Source: Oleomonas cavernae
Lineage (GTDB): Bacteria > Pseudomonadota > Alphaproteobacteria > Zavarziniales > Zavarziniaceae
NCBI RefSeq assembly: GCF_003590945.1
Contig: NZ_QYUK01000011.1
Span: 4,062,909 to 4,126,908, forward strand
Direction: 5' to 3'
Length of the DNA stretch: 64,000 nt
Every line of letters starts with the position of its first letter. Position 1 is the first letter of the stretch. This document shows, piece after piece, positions 9,249 through 18,155 of the stretch. The notes under the pieces are model-generated. The model was not told the origin of the DNA. It ran no database searches and saw only the letters and a program-made list of their open reading frames with translations. A program made the translations under genes and the position numbers.

Positions 9249-9503
9249 GCCCTTGTCGCCCCACTCGATTCCCTCAAGGCGCGGAGTTTAGCGCCCAAAT
9301 TGCCGCTGCACAGTGACGATCAACCCCTTGAAATGTGAATTTTATCGCACGCAGCGCGAAAATCGTCGCCGTTCTCGCCCCTCGGGGCTTTAGCAACTCT
9401 TTATTGATGGCGGCGATAGGCTATATCTAAGCCTGGATAGGGCGTCATCAGATCGTCACCCGGACGGGATGCACGATGCGCCAGCTTTAAGGTTCGAGAC
9501 GAG
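9249..9503. other. Divergent intergenic region between TIR gene and flavoprotein gene
   Basis: This 255-bp gap must hold promoters for both outward-facing genes. An AT-rich stretch with TTGATG and TATATC/TATCTA near 9400-9430 is a possible plus-strand promoter, but the spacing is poor. No palindrome, hairpin or reading frame stands out. Confidence 0.3.
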
Positions 9504-10901
9504 ATGAAAGCGCTGAACGCGGTTCGCATTCAAGGTGTCGAGGTGTTGCCGCTCCTGGAAGGGGGCAAGGGCGTCTCGGCGACCAATGGCGAATCCTCGG
9601 GCGCGTGGGCCGCGGCCGGCGGCATCGGCACGGTGTCGGCGGTGAATGCCGATTCCTACGACGCCGACGGCAAGGTCATCCCGCAGATCTACCTGGGCAA
9701 GACGAGGCGCGAGCGCCACGACGAGCTGGTCAAATACGGCATTTCCGGCGGCATCACCCAGGTCCAGCGCGCCCATGACGTGGCCAATGGCCAGGGCCGC
9801 CTGCACATCAACGTGCTGTGGGAAATGGGCGGTGCCGAACGGGTGCTGAAAGGCGTGCTGGAAGGCGCCCGCGGCCTGGTCCACGGTGTCACCTGCGGCG
9901 CCGGCATGCCCTACCGCCTGGCCGAGATCGCCGCCAGCTTCGGCATCAACTATTACCCCATCGTCTCGTCGGGCCGCGCCTTCCGCGCCCTGTGGAAGCG
10001 CGCCTACCACAAGTTTTCGAGCTTCCTGGGCGGCGTCGTCTACGAGGATCCCTGGCTGGCCGGCGGCCACAACGGCCTGTCCAATTCCGAAGATCCGCTG
10101 CTGCCCGAGGATCCCTATCCCCGCGTCGTCGCCCTGCGCCGCGACATGAACGAGGCCGGCCTGCACGACACCCCGGTGATCATGGCCGGCGGCGTCTGGT
10201 ACCTGCGCGAATGGCAGCATTTCATCGACAACCCGGAAGTGGGCCCGGTGATCTTCCAGTTCGGCACCAGGCCCCTGCTGACCCAGGAAAGCCCGATCCC
10301 CGAATCCTGGAAGCAGCGCCTGACCCGCATTGCCAAGGGCACCGTCGCCCTGCATCGCTTCTCGCCCACGGGCTTCTATTCCTCGGCCGTGCGCAACCCG
10401 TTCCTGGCGGAACTGGAAGACCGCACCGACCGCCAGATCGCCTATTCGTCCGAGCCGGTGGGCGACCACCAGGCAGCGCTGGCGATCGGCGCCCGCGGCC
10501 GGCTGGTCTATGTCACGCCCCATGACAAGGAGCGGGCGGAAGGCTGGATGGCCCAGGGCTTCAACGAGGCCATGCGCACCCCCGACCACACCCTGGTGTT
10601 CGTGACCCTTGAGAAGGCGCGCGAAATCCACAAGGACCAGATCGACTGCATGGGCTGCCTGTCGGCCTGCAAGTTCTCCAACTGGTCCCAGGGCGAGGAA
10701 GGCACCACCGGCAAGAAGGCCGATCCGCGCAGCTTCTGCATCCAGAAGACCCTGCAGGACATCGCCCATGGCGGCGACGTCGAAAACAATCTGCTGTTCG
10801 CCGGCCACTCGGCCTATCGTTTTGCTTCCGATCCGTTCTATTCGAACGGTTTCGTGCCGACCGTGCGGCAGCTCGTCGACCGTCTCCAGACGGGCGATTG
10901 A
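9504..10901 (+). CDS. NPD/nitronate-monooxygenase-family flavoprotein with a C-terminal Cys cluster
   Basis: 465 residues. The N-terminal two thirds are a TIM-barrel 2-nitropropane-dioxygenase-like domain with the segments VHGVTCGAGMPYRLAEIA, INYYPIVSSGRAF, PVIMAGGVWYLREW and FQFGTRPLLTQESPIPE. The C-terminal part adds CMGCLSACKFSNW, three cysteines that could bind a metal or Fe-S cluster and are not found in simple nitronate monooxygenases. Substrate is unknown; the family uses FMN to oxidise alkyl nitronates. It is followed within 25 bp by irr, which suggests an iron- or redox-linked role. Confidence 0.82.
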   Translation: MKALNAVRIQGVEVLPLLEGGKGVSATNGESSGAWAAAGGIGTVSAVNADSYDADGKVIPQIYLGKTRRERHDELVKYGISGGITQVQRAHDVANGQGRLHINVLWEMGGAERVLKGVLEGARGLVHGVTCGAGMPYRLAEIAASFGINYYPIVSSGRAFRALWKRAYHKFSSFLGGVVYEDPWLAGGHNGLSNSEDPLLPEDPYPRVVALRRDMNEAGLHDTPVIMAGGVWYLREWQHFIDNPEVGPVIFQFGTRPLLTQESPIPESWKQRLTRIAKGTVALHRFSPTGFYSSAVRNPFLAELEDRTDRQIAYSSEPVGDHQAALAIGARGRLVYVTPHDKERAEGWMAQGFNEAMRTPDHTLVFVTLEKAREIHKDQIDCMGCLSACKFSNWSQGEEGTTGKKADPRSFCIQKTLQDIAHGGDVENNLLFAGHSAYRFASDPFYSNGFVPTVRQLVDRLQTGD

Positions 10902-10926
10902 CACGGCGACCCGAGGTAACCAAGCC

Positions 10927-11361
10927 ATGATCCGGCCATCCCCCGAACGCCCCTTCCGCGACGCGCTCCAGCGCCTGAAGGCGGCCGGCCTGCGGCCGAC
11001 GCGCCAGCGCCTGGCGCTGACCCGGATCTTGTTCGAGAACGGCCACCGCCACCTGACCGCCGAAACCCTGCACGGCGAAGCGCGCCTGGCCGGTGTCGAC
11101 GTTTCGCTCGCCACCATCTACAACACGCTGCACCAGTTCACCACCGTGGGCCTGCTGCGCGAGGTGGTGATCGACACCGGCAAGGCCTATTTCGACACCA
11201 ATACCGACGACCACCATCACTTCTTCTTCGAGGAGTCGGGCCGGCTGGTCGACATTCCGGGCATGGATGTCGCCATCACCAACCTGCCCCAGGCGCCCGC
11301 GGGCACGACCGTGGCGCGGGTCGACGTGGTGATCCGCCTGCGCGGTCCGGGTAACCCCTGA
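10927..11361 (+). CDS. irr: Iron response regulator Irr (Fur family)
   Basis: 144 residues. Winged-helix segment RPTRQRLALTRILF, then SLATIYNTLHQFTTVGLLREV and FDTNTDDHHHFFFEESGRLVDIP. This matches Irr, the heme-responsive Fur-family regulator of alphaproteobacteria. The histidine-rich HHH stretch is its heme/metal-binding region. The N-terminal cysteine heme regulatory motif of Bradyrhizobium Irr is absent, as in many other alphaproteobacteria. It represses or activates iron and heme genes through ICE boxes. The position between the flavoprotein and rubrerythrin suggests local control of both. Confidence 0.88.
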   Translation: MIRPSPERPFRDALQRLKAAGLRPTRQRLALTRILFENGHRHLTAETLHGEARLAGVDVSLATIYNTLHQFTTVGLLREVVIDTGKAYFDTNTDDHHHFFFEESGRLVDIPGMDVAITNLPQAPAGTTVARVDVVIRLRGPGNP

Positions 11362-11414
11362 CAGTCGCCGCAGCGCAGCAGAACTGTAAAGCTTTCCCGC
11401 AGCTTGCGAACGTC

Positions 11415-11431
11415 TTTCAACCGATTCTAGA
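11415..11431 (+). promoter_or_regulatory. ICE-box-like (Irr) motif upstream of rubrerythrin
   Basis: TTTCAACCGATTCTAGA matches the remembered Irr/ICE consensus (TTTAGAA-N3-TTCTAAA) at 11 of the 14 specified positions or fewer, best in the right half TTCTAGA. It lies about 155 bp before the rubrerythrin ATG and just after irr. A weak -35 (TTGCGA, 11404) would place it over the -10 region. The left half is poor, so this is tentative. Confidence 0.3.
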
Positions 11432-11586
11432 CTGTTGACGGTGCTCCCCGCAGGCTCCTATAACGGAGTCCGGCGGGGGCGATCGCAAGGCGTTATCGCC
11501 CCATCCGTTACCCGGGGATGCCCCGCGGCGGCCGCTCGGCCGCGTTGCCGGCAGGCATCCCGCCATTGCAGGGAAGGAGTGGCATC

Positions 11587-12003
11587 ATGTCGCTTGCTGG
11601 AACCAAGACCTGGGGCAATCTCAAGGACGCTTTCGCCGGCGAGAGCCAGGCGAACCGCCGTTACCTCTATTTCGCGCAGAAGGCCGACGTTGAAGGTTAC
11701 AACGACGTCGCCGCCGTGTTCCGCTCGACCGCCGAGGGCGAGACGGGCCATGCCCACGGCCACCTCGAATTCCTCGAGGAAGTGGGCGATCCCGCGACCG
11801 GCGAGCCGATCGGCGGCACCGACCTGAACCTCAAGGCCGCCATCGCCGGCGAGACCCACGAATACACCGACATGTATCCGGGCATGGCCAAGACCGCCCG
11901 CGAGGAAGGCTTCGACGAGATCGCCGACTGGTTCGAGACCCTGGCCAAGGCCGAGAAGTCTCATGCCGGCCGCTTCCAGAAGGCGCTCGACACCCTCGCC
12001 TGA
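11587..12003 (+). CDS. Rubrerythrin-type diiron protein
   Basis: 138 residues starting [12 protein letters not shown] behind AAGGAG. It has the ferritin-like four-helix diiron motifs [36 protein letters not shown] and AEKSHAGRF, which supply the E/E..H ligands. The C-terminal rubredoxin domain of classical rubrerythrin is missing, so this is the short form. These proteins reduce H2O2 in the cytoplasm. The next two genes (Fe-S oxidoreductase, DUF3501) are frequent partners and may supply electrons. Confidence 0.9.
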   Translation: MSLAGTKTWGNLKDAFAGESQANRRYLYFAQKADVEGYNDVAAVFRSTAEGETGHAHGHLEFLEEVGDPATGEPIGGTDLNLKAAIAGETHEYTDMYPGMAKTAREEGFDEIADWFETLAKAEKSHAGRFQKALDTLA

Positions 12004-12013
12004 GACCGCGCAT

Positions 12014-12104
12014 CCCTCCTCACCCAACCCTCTCCTCCCAGGAGGAGAGGGCTCGAGTGACTCCCCTCTGCCCTTTAGGGCGGAGGGGTCGGGGGAGGGG
12101 GGTC
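12014..12104. repeat. Dispersed intergenic repeat, family A, copy 1
   Basis: The sequence holds CCTCACCCAACCCTCTCC, a small hairpin (CTCCTCC/GGAGGAG) and a C- and then G-rich tail with GGGCGGAGGGG. Three similar elements occur at 18924, 20341 and 42801. It lies between rubrerythrin and the Fe-S protein gene and encodes nothing. Confidence 0.7.
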
Positions 12105-12133
12105 TCTGACCAGAGAAATCCGATGAGGCCGGC

Positions 12134-13483
12134 ATGAGAGAAGGTTCGCTCGAGGCGCCGACGCGCCATCCGCTGGCGTGGAACGACCCCGATTTCTACG
12201 ACGAGGCCAAGCTCGACGCGGAATTGCGCCGGGTCTTCGACATCTGCCACGGCTGCCGCCGCTGCTTCAACCTGTGCGACTCGTTCCCCCGCCTGTTCGA
12301 CCTGGTCGATGCGACCAGCGAAGGCGAGGTGCATGGCGTGAAATCGGAAGACTTCGGTGCGGTCGTCGATGCCTGCACCCTGTGCGACCTGTGCTTCATG
12401 ACCAAGTGCCCCTATGTGCCGCCGCACGAATTCAACCTGGATTTCCCGCACCTGATGCTGCGCTACCGCGCGGTCGAGCATAGCAAGGGCGAGACTCCCT
12501 TCGCGCAGCGGCAGTTGGCGCGCACTGACCGCAACGGCAAGCTGGCCGGCGCCATGGCGGGCCTGTCCAACTGGGCGACCGACGCCGACAACAAGTTCAC
12601 CCGCGGCCTGATGGAGAAGGCCGCCGGCATCGATGCCCATGCGGCCCTGCCGAAATTCCACCGGGCGACCTTCAAGCGCCAGGCCAGGAAATCCCCGATC
12701 GAGGTCAATGCCGCGGCGCCCGCCCATGGCCGCAAGGCGGTGATCTATGCCACCTGCTTTGCCAATTACAACGCGCCCGAGATCGGCATGGCCGCGCGCG
12801 CGGTACTGGCCAGGAACGGCGTCGAAACCGAGGTGGTCTACCCCAGGTGCTGCGGCATGCCGCTGCTGGAACACGGCAATCTCGAAGGGGTGGTGGCCAA
12901 TGCCCAGGCGATCAAGGCCGAATTGCTGCCCTGGGTCGACAAGGGTTACGACATCGTCGCCCTGGTGCCGTCCTGCGCCTTGATGATGAAATTCGAATGG
13001 GGCCTGCTGATGCCGGATGACGCCGACATCAAGCGCCTGGGCGACGCCGTCTACGACATTCCCGAATATGTCGTCGACATCGCCAAGAAGGAAGGCCTGG
13101 CCCCGGGCCTGGCGCCCTTGGAAGGCGGCATCGCCGTGCACATCGCCTGCCATGCCCGGGCCCAGAACATGGGCGCCAAGGCCGCCGAAATGCTGAAGCT
13201 GATCCCCGGCCAGGACCTCCAGGTGATCGAGCGCTGCTCGGGCCACGGCGGTTCCTGGGGCGTGCTCAAGGAGTTCCACGAGGTGGCGCTGAAGGTGGGC
13301 AAGCCGGTGGCGCGAACCGCGGCCAAGGCCGGCAAGGCCCATGTCGCCTCGGAATGCCCGCTGGCGGGGGCCCATATCGTCGAGGGCATGCGCCAGTTGA
13401 ACGGCGACGGCACGGCCAAGGTCCCCGACAAGGCCCCGCACCCGATCGAACTGTTCGCCCGGGCCTACGGCATCGAGGCCTAG
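12134..13483 (+). CDS. Two-cluster Fe-S oxidoreductase with CCG domains (heterodisulfide-reductase/GlpC-like)
   Basis: 449 residues. Two 4Fe-4S motifs near the N-terminus are visible: [15 protein letters not shown] and [13 protein letters not shown]. The rest is the HdrB/GlpC-type CCG module with [30 protein letters not shown] and CSGHGGSWG. Such proteins pass electrons between soluble donors and a disulfide or quinone. It sits between rubrerythrin and DUF3501, a grouping seen in many alpha- and betaproteobacteria. The likely role is to feed electrons to rubrerythrin. That is inference. Confidence 0.9.
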   Translation: MREGSLEAPTRHPLAWNDPDFYDEAKLDAELRRVFDICHGCRRCFNLCDSFPRLFDLVDATSEGEVHGVKSEDFGAVVDACTLCDLCFMTKCPYVPPHEFNLDFPHLMLRYRAVEHSKGETPFAQRQLARTDRNGKLAGAMAGLSNWATDADNKFTRGLMEKAAGIDAHAALPKFHRATFKRQARKSPIEVNAAAPAHGRKAVIYATCFANYNAPEIGMAARAVLARNGVETEVVYPRCCGMPLLEHGNLEGVVANAQAIKAELLPWVDKGYDIVALVPSCALMMKFEWGLLMPDDADIKRLGDAVYDIPEYVVDIAKKEGLAPGLAPLEGGIAVHIACHARAQNMGAKAAEMLKLIPGQDLQVIERCSGHGGSWGVLKEFHEVALKVGKPVARTAAKAGKAHVASECPLAGAHIVEGMRQLNGDGTAKVPDKAPHPIELFARAYGIEA

Positions 13484-13510
13484 ACGCAGGTAATTGTAAG
13501 GATCACTCCC

Positions 13511-14104
13511 ATGCCCAAGGCGGCCCGGCGCATCACCGCAGACGACATCCTGCCGCGCGAGACCTATGGCGCCGAGCGCAAGGCCCGCCGCGCGGCGGTG
13601 GTGGACCTCAAGAAGCGCCGGCGCATGGCCGTCGGCCCCTATGCCACCTTCCATTTCGAGTGTTTCGAGACGATGTGGATGCAGGTGCAGGAAATGCTCT
13701 ACATCGAGAAGGGCGGCGACGCGCAACTGGCCGACGAACTGGCCGCCTACAACCCGATGATCCCGCAAGGCGCCGAGTTGACCGCCACCATCATGTTCGA
13801 GATCGAGGACGCCTACCGCCGCGCCCGCATCCTCCAGCGCCTGGGCGGCGTCGAGGATGCCCTGACCATCAGGGTGGGCGGCCACACCATCCAGGCGGTA
13901 CCCGAGGGCGACGTCGAGCGCACCAAGGAGGACGGCAAGACCTCCGCCGTCCACTTCATGCACTTCCCCTTCAGCGCGGAAGCGATCGCCGCCTTCCAGG
14001 ACCCGGCCAACGAAGCGATCATCGCCTTCGCCCACCCGGAATACGGCCACATGGCCGTGATCCCGCCGGAAATCCGCGCGTCGCTCGCGCAGGATTTCGG
14101 GTGA
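13511..14104 (+). CDS. DUF3501 family protein
   Basis: 197 residues, acidic and soluble, beginning RRITADDILPRETYG after an AAGGA ribosome-binding site. FECFETMWMQVQEMLYIEKGG and a closing FAHPEYGHMAVIP are typical of DUF3501. It has no known enzymatic motif. The family nearly always follows the CCG-domain Fe-S protein and rubrerythrin, as here, which suggests a shared complex or chaperone role in peroxide defence. Confidence 0.85.
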   Translation: MPKAARRITADDILPRETYGAERKARRAAVVDLKKRRRMAVGPYATFHFECFETMWMQVQEMLYIEKGGDAQLADELAAYNPMIPQGAELTATIMFEIEDAYRRARILQRLGGVEDALTIRVGGHTIQAVPEGDVERTKEDGKTSAVHFMHFPFSAEAIAAFQDPANEAIIAFAHPEYGHMAVIPPEIRASLAQDFG

Positions 14105-14230
14105 GGCGCGGGCGACTGTGTCGGTTCAGCCACAGCGCGAGATTCTGTCGCCAGACCGCTAGCGTGGGTTGATTTCTCTCGGCTAAGCTCCCGCCCGCAA
14201 TAAGCGTATGCGCGGTTGTGGGAGGCACGT

Positions 14231-15184
14231 TTGCGGGTAGATTTTCGTTGGGCGCTCATCCTTGCGGGGAGCTTGGCCCTTGCTGCCTGCGCCACGCCGG
14301 CCCCGGTGCCGACCGAAGTCAGCGCACCGGCCCCCTCTCTTGCCGCCGCCCCGGCCCCGGACATGCCGACGCTGAAGCGCAAGGTCGCCATCGGCCGCTT
14401 CTCCAACAGCACCAACTATGGCCGCGCCCTGCTGCTGGCGACCGAGCGCGATCCGCTGGCCGATCAGGCGGCCGACATGCTGTCGGCACGGCTGGTCGAA
14501 TCCGGCAAGTTCATGGTCTTCGAGCGTTCAGACCTCGACGTGGTGCGCGCCGAACAGGCCCTGCAAGGCAGCGGTTCGGCCCAGCTTGTCGGCGTCGACG
14601 CCCTGATCATCGGCTCGGTGACCGAATTCGGCCGCAAGACCGACGGCCAGACCGGCTTCCTGTCGTCGACCAAGCGCCAGACCGCCAGCGCCACGGTCGA
14701 GGTTCGGCTGGTCGACGTCCACACCGGCCGGGCCTTCTTCTCGACCAGCGGCCATGGCGATGCCGTGGTCGAGGCGGGCGAGATCGCCGGCTTCGGCTCC
14801 AATGCCTCCTACGACGGCACCTTGAACGACCGGGCCATCGCGGCCGCGGTCGCCGACCTGATGACCGGCGTCATGCAGAAACTGCAGGAACGCAGCTGGT
14901 CGACCGATATCCTCCAGGTCAAGGGCGGCGACGTGCTGATCAGCGGCGGCCCCGCGCAAGGCCTGAAGATCGGCGACCGGCTGCGCGTCGAACGGCCGGG
15001 CCAGACCGTGACCAGCGGGCAGACCGGGCTGCCCATCGCCCTGCCGGGCGATTATGTCGCCACACTCGAGATCGTCTCCTTCTTCGGCGACCAGCCCGAG
15101 GCGCAAGGCGCGGTGACCCGCGTGGTCGAAGGCAAGGTGAATGCCGCCCAGGCGAAATCCCTGATCGTGACGGAGATCCGCTGA
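14231..15184 (+). CDS. CsgG-family outer-membrane lipoprotein
   Basis: About 317 residues from a TTG start at 14231, picked because GGGAGG lies just upstream; an in-frame GTG at 14216 would overlap that site. The signal peptide ends in the lipobox LALAAC. The core has KVAIGRFSNSTNYG, MLSARLVESGKFMVFER and GVDALIIGSVTEFGR, as in CsgG/curli-assembly proteins, plus a beta-rich C-terminal extension. CsgG forms secretion pores for curli; this relative is in a lipoprotein operon with DUF4810 and DUF799, not with curli subunits. The stop overlaps the next ATG. Confidence 0.9.
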   Translation: MRVDFRWALILAGSLALAACATPAPVPTEVSAPAPSLAAAPAPDMPTLKRKVAIGRFSNSTNYGRALLLATERDPLADQAADMLSARLVESGKFMVFERSDLDVVRAEQALQGSGSAQLVGVDALIIGSVTEFGRKTDGQTGFLSSTKRQTASATVEVRLVDVHTGRAFFSTSGHGDAVVEAGEIAGFGSNASYDGTLNDRAIAAAVADLMTGVMQKLQERSWSTDILQVKGGDVLISGGPAQGLKIGDRLRVERPGQTVTSGQTGLPIALPGDYVATLEIVSFFGDQPEAQGAVTRVVEGKVNAAQAKSLIVTEIR

Positions 15185-15489
15185 TGCGCGCCATTGCGAC
15201 GGTGGCCCTCGCCGCCACGCTCCTGCTGGGGGCCTGCGCCTATCCCGATACCACGGTGCAGCAGGGTGCCGCCAGCAGCGGCCTGTACTTCACCGCCGCC
15301 GCCGCGGGCACGCGGGTGTTCGTCGACGGCAGCGATGCCGGCGATGCCACCCTCTACAACGGCAAGCAGGCCGTTCTGGTGGTCCCGCCGGGGCCGCATC
15401 AGGTCACCCTGAAGCTCGGCCAGAGCGTGCTCTACGACAAGCCGGTGTTCGTCGGCGCCGGTTCCCAGGTCGAGATCAAGGGTCAGTAA
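15184..15489 (+). CDS. Small PEGA-like lipoprotein
   Basis: 101 residues. A signal peptide with lipobox LLLGAC is followed by about 75 residues resembling a PEGA domain: GTRVFVDGSDAGDATLYNGK, then VVPPGPHQVTLKLGQ. It starts with a 1-bp overlap at the CsgG stop, so is translationally coupled. The three-gene CsgG/DUF4810/DUF799 set found elsewhere does not usually include this protein. Its PEGA-like fold suggests peptidoglycan or surface binding, but that is inference. Confidence 0.75.
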   Translation: MRAIATVALAATLLLGACAYPDTTVQQGAASSGLYFTAAAAGTRVFVDGSDAGDATLYNGKQAVLVVPPGPHQVTLKLGQSVLYDKPVFVGAGSQVEIKGQ

Positions 15490-15490
15490 C

Positions 15491-15871
15491 ATGAAACATC
15501 TCGTCTCCCTCGCCCTGGGCGCGGCCCTCCTGGCCGGCTGCGCGCCGCAGACGCGCTTCGAATGGGGCAGCTATCAGGAATCGCTCTATCTCTACGCCAA
15601 GGCGCCGGACCAGCGCGACGCCTATCGCAAGTCGCTGCAGGACGCGATCGACAAGGGCAAGCAAACCAATCGCCTGGCACCCGGCCTGCAGGCCGAACTC
15701 GGCTACCTCTACCTGGAAGAGGGTGACAAGGGCCGTGCCATTCAGCTCTTCGAGGACGAGATGGCCCAGTTTCCCGAATCCAGGCCCTTCCTGACCGATA
15801 TGATCAAGCGCCTCCAGGGCGCTCCCGTGCCCGCGCCGACCGCTGCCGCCGCGCCGGAGGTGCAGTCATGA
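15491..15871 (+). CDS. DUF4810 lipoprotein
   Basis: 126 residues with lipobox LLAGC. It carries the DUF4810 signature RFEWGSYQESLYLYAK, followed by a helical TPR-like section (AELGYLYLEEGDKGRAIQL). It starts one base after the previous stop and overlaps the next gene by 4 bp. In Neisseria and Acinetobacter the same neighbours encode CsgG, this protein and GNA1162. A structural role in an outer-membrane complex is likely. Confidence 0.85.
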   Translation: MKHLVSLALGAALLAGCAPQTRFEWGSYQESLYLYAKAPDQRDAYRKSLQDAIDKGKQTNRLAPGLQAELGYLYLEEGDKGRAIQLFEDEMAQFPESRPFLTDMIKRLQGAPVPAPTAAAAPEVQS

Positions 15872-16566
15872 TCCTGGGTTCCAAGCTTCGCACCGTCGCC
15901 GCCCTGGCCCTCCTGCCGCTGGTCGCCGCCTGCGTGCAGCCGCCGACGCCGAAGGACTACACCCCGTTCCGCGCCGAAGGGCCGCGCAGCATTCTGGTCG
16001 TCCCCGCGATCAACAATTCGCAGACCGTCGAAGCGGCGGACTATTTCGTCTCGACCATCGCCCCGCCGTTCGCCGAACGGGGCTATTATGTCTTCCCGTC
16101 GTTCATGGTGAAGCGGGTGATGGAGGAGAACGGCCTCTCCGATCCCGGGCTCGTCCACAATGCCGATGCCCGCCGGATCAGTAACCTGTTCGGTTGCGAC
16201 GCGGTGCTGTTCGTGATCATCGAGAACTGGGAAAGCGAGTACGCGGTCCTGGCGACGGCGACCAAGGTCGGCTTCACCTACGAATTGCGCAGCTGCAAGA
16301 CCAACGCCGTGCTGTGGCAGGACAAGCGCACCGTCGTCTATTCGCCCCAGGCCAATTCCAGCGGCAACATCTTCGCCGACCTGATCGTCATGGCGATCGT
16401 CGCCGCCGTGGAAAAGGCCGCGCCCAACTATATCCCGCTGGCCAAGCAGGCCAACCTCCTCGCCTCCGCCACGGCCGGCCAGGGCCTGCCCGCCGGCCCC
16501 TACCTCGCGGACCAGTACCAGAAGGACGGCTCGACCTTCCCGTCGACGCCCACAGCGCCGAAGTAG
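15868..16566 (+). CDS. DUF799 (GNA1162-like) lipoprotein
   Basis: 232 residues with lipobox LVAAC and the DUF799 core: RSILVVPAINNSQTVEAADYF, FPSFMVKRVMEENGL and FGCDAVLFVIIENWES. The GNA1162 structure resembles TolB-type N-terminal domains. The last gene of the four-lipoprotein operon, it starts with a 4-bp overlap (ATGA). The substrate or partner of the set is unknown. Confidence 0.87.
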   Translation: MILGSKLRTVAALALLPLVAACVQPPTPKDYTPFRAEGPRSILVVPAINNSQTVEAADYFVSTIAPPFAERGYYVFPSFMVKRVMEENGLSDPGLVHNADARRISNLFGCDAVLFVIIENWESEYAVLATATKVGFTYELRSCKTNAVLWQDKRTVVYSPQANSSGNIFADLIVMAIVAAVEKAAPNYIPLAKQANLLASATAGQGLPAGPYLADQYQKDGSTFPSTPTAPK

Positions 16567-16687
16567 ACCCGGCCCGGGCATTGCCCGGCATTCAGGCGGC
16601 CGCGAATCGACCGTCGCGTGAGCGCGATCACAGAACGGTCGCGCGGCGGTGCTAGCCTTGGCCTCTCGATTTTCTTGGGAGGACATC

Positions 16688-17296
16688 ATGGCGGGCAACC
16701 TGAATCCCGGGCTGTTGATCTGTCAGTGCGAATCCTGGTCCGGGCGCCCGATCCTGGGGGCCACGGCGCAGCTGAACTTCGTCGAGGTCGATGCGGCCTT
16801 CGGCGGGCGGCTGAAGCTCTTCAACCCCAAGGGCGAAGAGGCCGAGAGCGTCACGGCCGACACCGCGCGATCCGGCGTCGCCTTCCTGCAATTCTTCTGG
16901 GACCCCACGCACATCGGCTATTTCACCAGCAACACGCCCAAATTCCGCGCCGTCGCCTATGGCGTGCCGGGCTTTTCCAAGGAAATCGTGCCGGGCGAAT
17001 GGTACGGCACCAACGAGGTGCCGCACGGGTTTGAGACCGATCGCGTCTCTGGCCGCATGGGCCTGTGCGTGAACCTGGGCCAGATCTGGTCCGAGGGCAA
17101 AGGCGAATTCCAGTTCAAGGAAGGCGCCGGCCTCGCCATCGACATCATGAAGAAGATCAAGGAGGCGCTGGAATTCCACGCCAAGGTGACAGGCCAGAAG
17201 ACGCCCAAGGTTCCGTTCCTGAAACCCATGCGGCCGACGCCGGAAATGGTCTCCCTGCTGGGCTATGCCTCGTTCCGCCTGAAGGCCTACGATTGA
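16688..17296 (+). CDS. Conserved-looking protein of unknown function
   Basis: 202 residues, starting MAGNLNPGLLICQCE after GGGAGG at a good distance. It has no signal peptide or membrane helix. The middle is Phe/Gly/Trp rich (FLQFFWDPTHIGYF, GEWYGTNEVPHGFE) and the end is helical. No family is recognised. It converges on the acyltransferase gene with a 10-bp overlap of the 3' ends. Codon use is like the neighbours, so it is a real gene. Confidence 0.6.
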   Translation: MAGNLNPGLLICQCESWSGRPILGATAQLNFVEVDAAFGGRLKLFNPKGEEAESVTADTARSGVAFLQFFWDPTHIGYFTSNTPKFRAVAYGVPGFSKEIVPGEWYGTNEVPHGFETDRVSGRMGLCVNLGQIWSEGKGEFQFKEGAGLAIDIMKKIKEALEFHAKVTGQKTPKVPFLKPMRPTPEMVSLLGYASFRLKAYD

Positions 17297-18147
17297 AGCC
17301 TGCGGGCCAGCCGCCCGGCGAGCGGCAGCAGGCGGTTGCGGAACTTGCGCTTGGGGTCGTTCTCGCGCTGCGCCAGTAGCAGGTCGAGACCGTCCCCGAT
17401 CGCGGCTTCCACCTCGCGGCGCAGGGCCCAGGCATTGTCGTCGTTGACCTCGCCATGCCAGCGGCTGGTGTCGATCGCCGGGGCAAAGCGGAAGTAATAG
17501 CGCTCGGGCCGCGGCAGGGCGGTTAGCCCTAAGCCGCGGTAAAGGCCCAGGTAGTCGGGCTTCAGGCCCAGGCGCCGGGTCAGCGACGCGACGCCGGGCA
17601 CCTTCATGATCTCGTCCGAGCCCAGCAGGATCGAATAGCTGTCGTCGGCGCCCACCGCCGAGAAGGGAATGACCGGGCAGCCCGCCTCGATCGCCAGGCG
17701 GGCAAAGCCCAGCCGTTCCTTCCAGCGCAGCTTGTACTGCTCGCCCTTGCGCTTGAAGACCTCGCCGACCCCGCCGGGGAAGACGATGACATGGGCGCCC
17801 AGCGCCATCAGGGCGCGGAAATTGTCGGGATTGCCGGCAACGGCACCCGAGCCTAAGAACAGCTCGCGCCAGTAGGGCACCTTGAAGTGGACATTGTCGG
17901 CCAGGCCGCGCAGCCAGACACCGGTACGCTCCTTCAGGCCGAAGGTCATGACCGAGGCATCGAGCGTGCCCATCAGGGTGTGATTGCCGATGAACAGAGC
18001 GGGGCCTTGCAGGGGCACGTTTTCCAGCCCCTCGAACACCGGATCGGTCAGGGCCGTCCAGCTGTCGATCGCCGGGCCCAGCCGCTTGCGGAGTTTGGCG
18101 TAGTCCTCGTCGGTGAAGGGGGCGACAGGCGGGGCGGCGTCGGTCAT
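17287..18147 (-). CDS. PlsC-like acyltransferase
   Basis: 286 residues. Catalytic motif GNHTLMGTLD fits H-X4-D of the glycerolipid acyltransferase family. A FPGGVGEVFKRKGE segment follows, the third block typical of bacterial diacylglycerol/lysophospholipid acyltransferase-like proteins. It has no strong transmembrane helix, so it is probably membrane-peripheral. It could acylate lysophospholipid, monoacylglycerol or wax-type acceptors; the substrate is unclear. Transcribed with moeB, 8 bp upstream. Confidence 0.82.
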   Translation of the reverse strand: MTDAAPPVAPFTDEDYAKLRKRLGPAIDSWTALTDPVFEGLENVPLQGPALFIGNHTLMGTLDASVMTFGLKERTGVWLRGLADNVHFKVPYWRELFLGSGAVAGNPDNFRALMALGAHVIVFPGGVGEVFKRKGEQYKLRWKERLGFARLAIEAGCPVIPFSAVGADDSYSILLGSDEIMKVPGVASLTRRLGLKPDYLGLYRGLGLTALPRPERYYFRFAPAIDTSRWHGEVNDDNAWALRREVEAAIGDGLDLLLAQRENDPKRKFRNRLLPLAGRLARRLQS

Positions 18148-18155
18148 GGCGGGTC

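Noticed and set aside
12014-12104. Rho-independent terminator after rubrerythrin
   Set aside because: The hairpin lacks a T-run and the same block order occurs at three other sites, so it is listed as a repeat.
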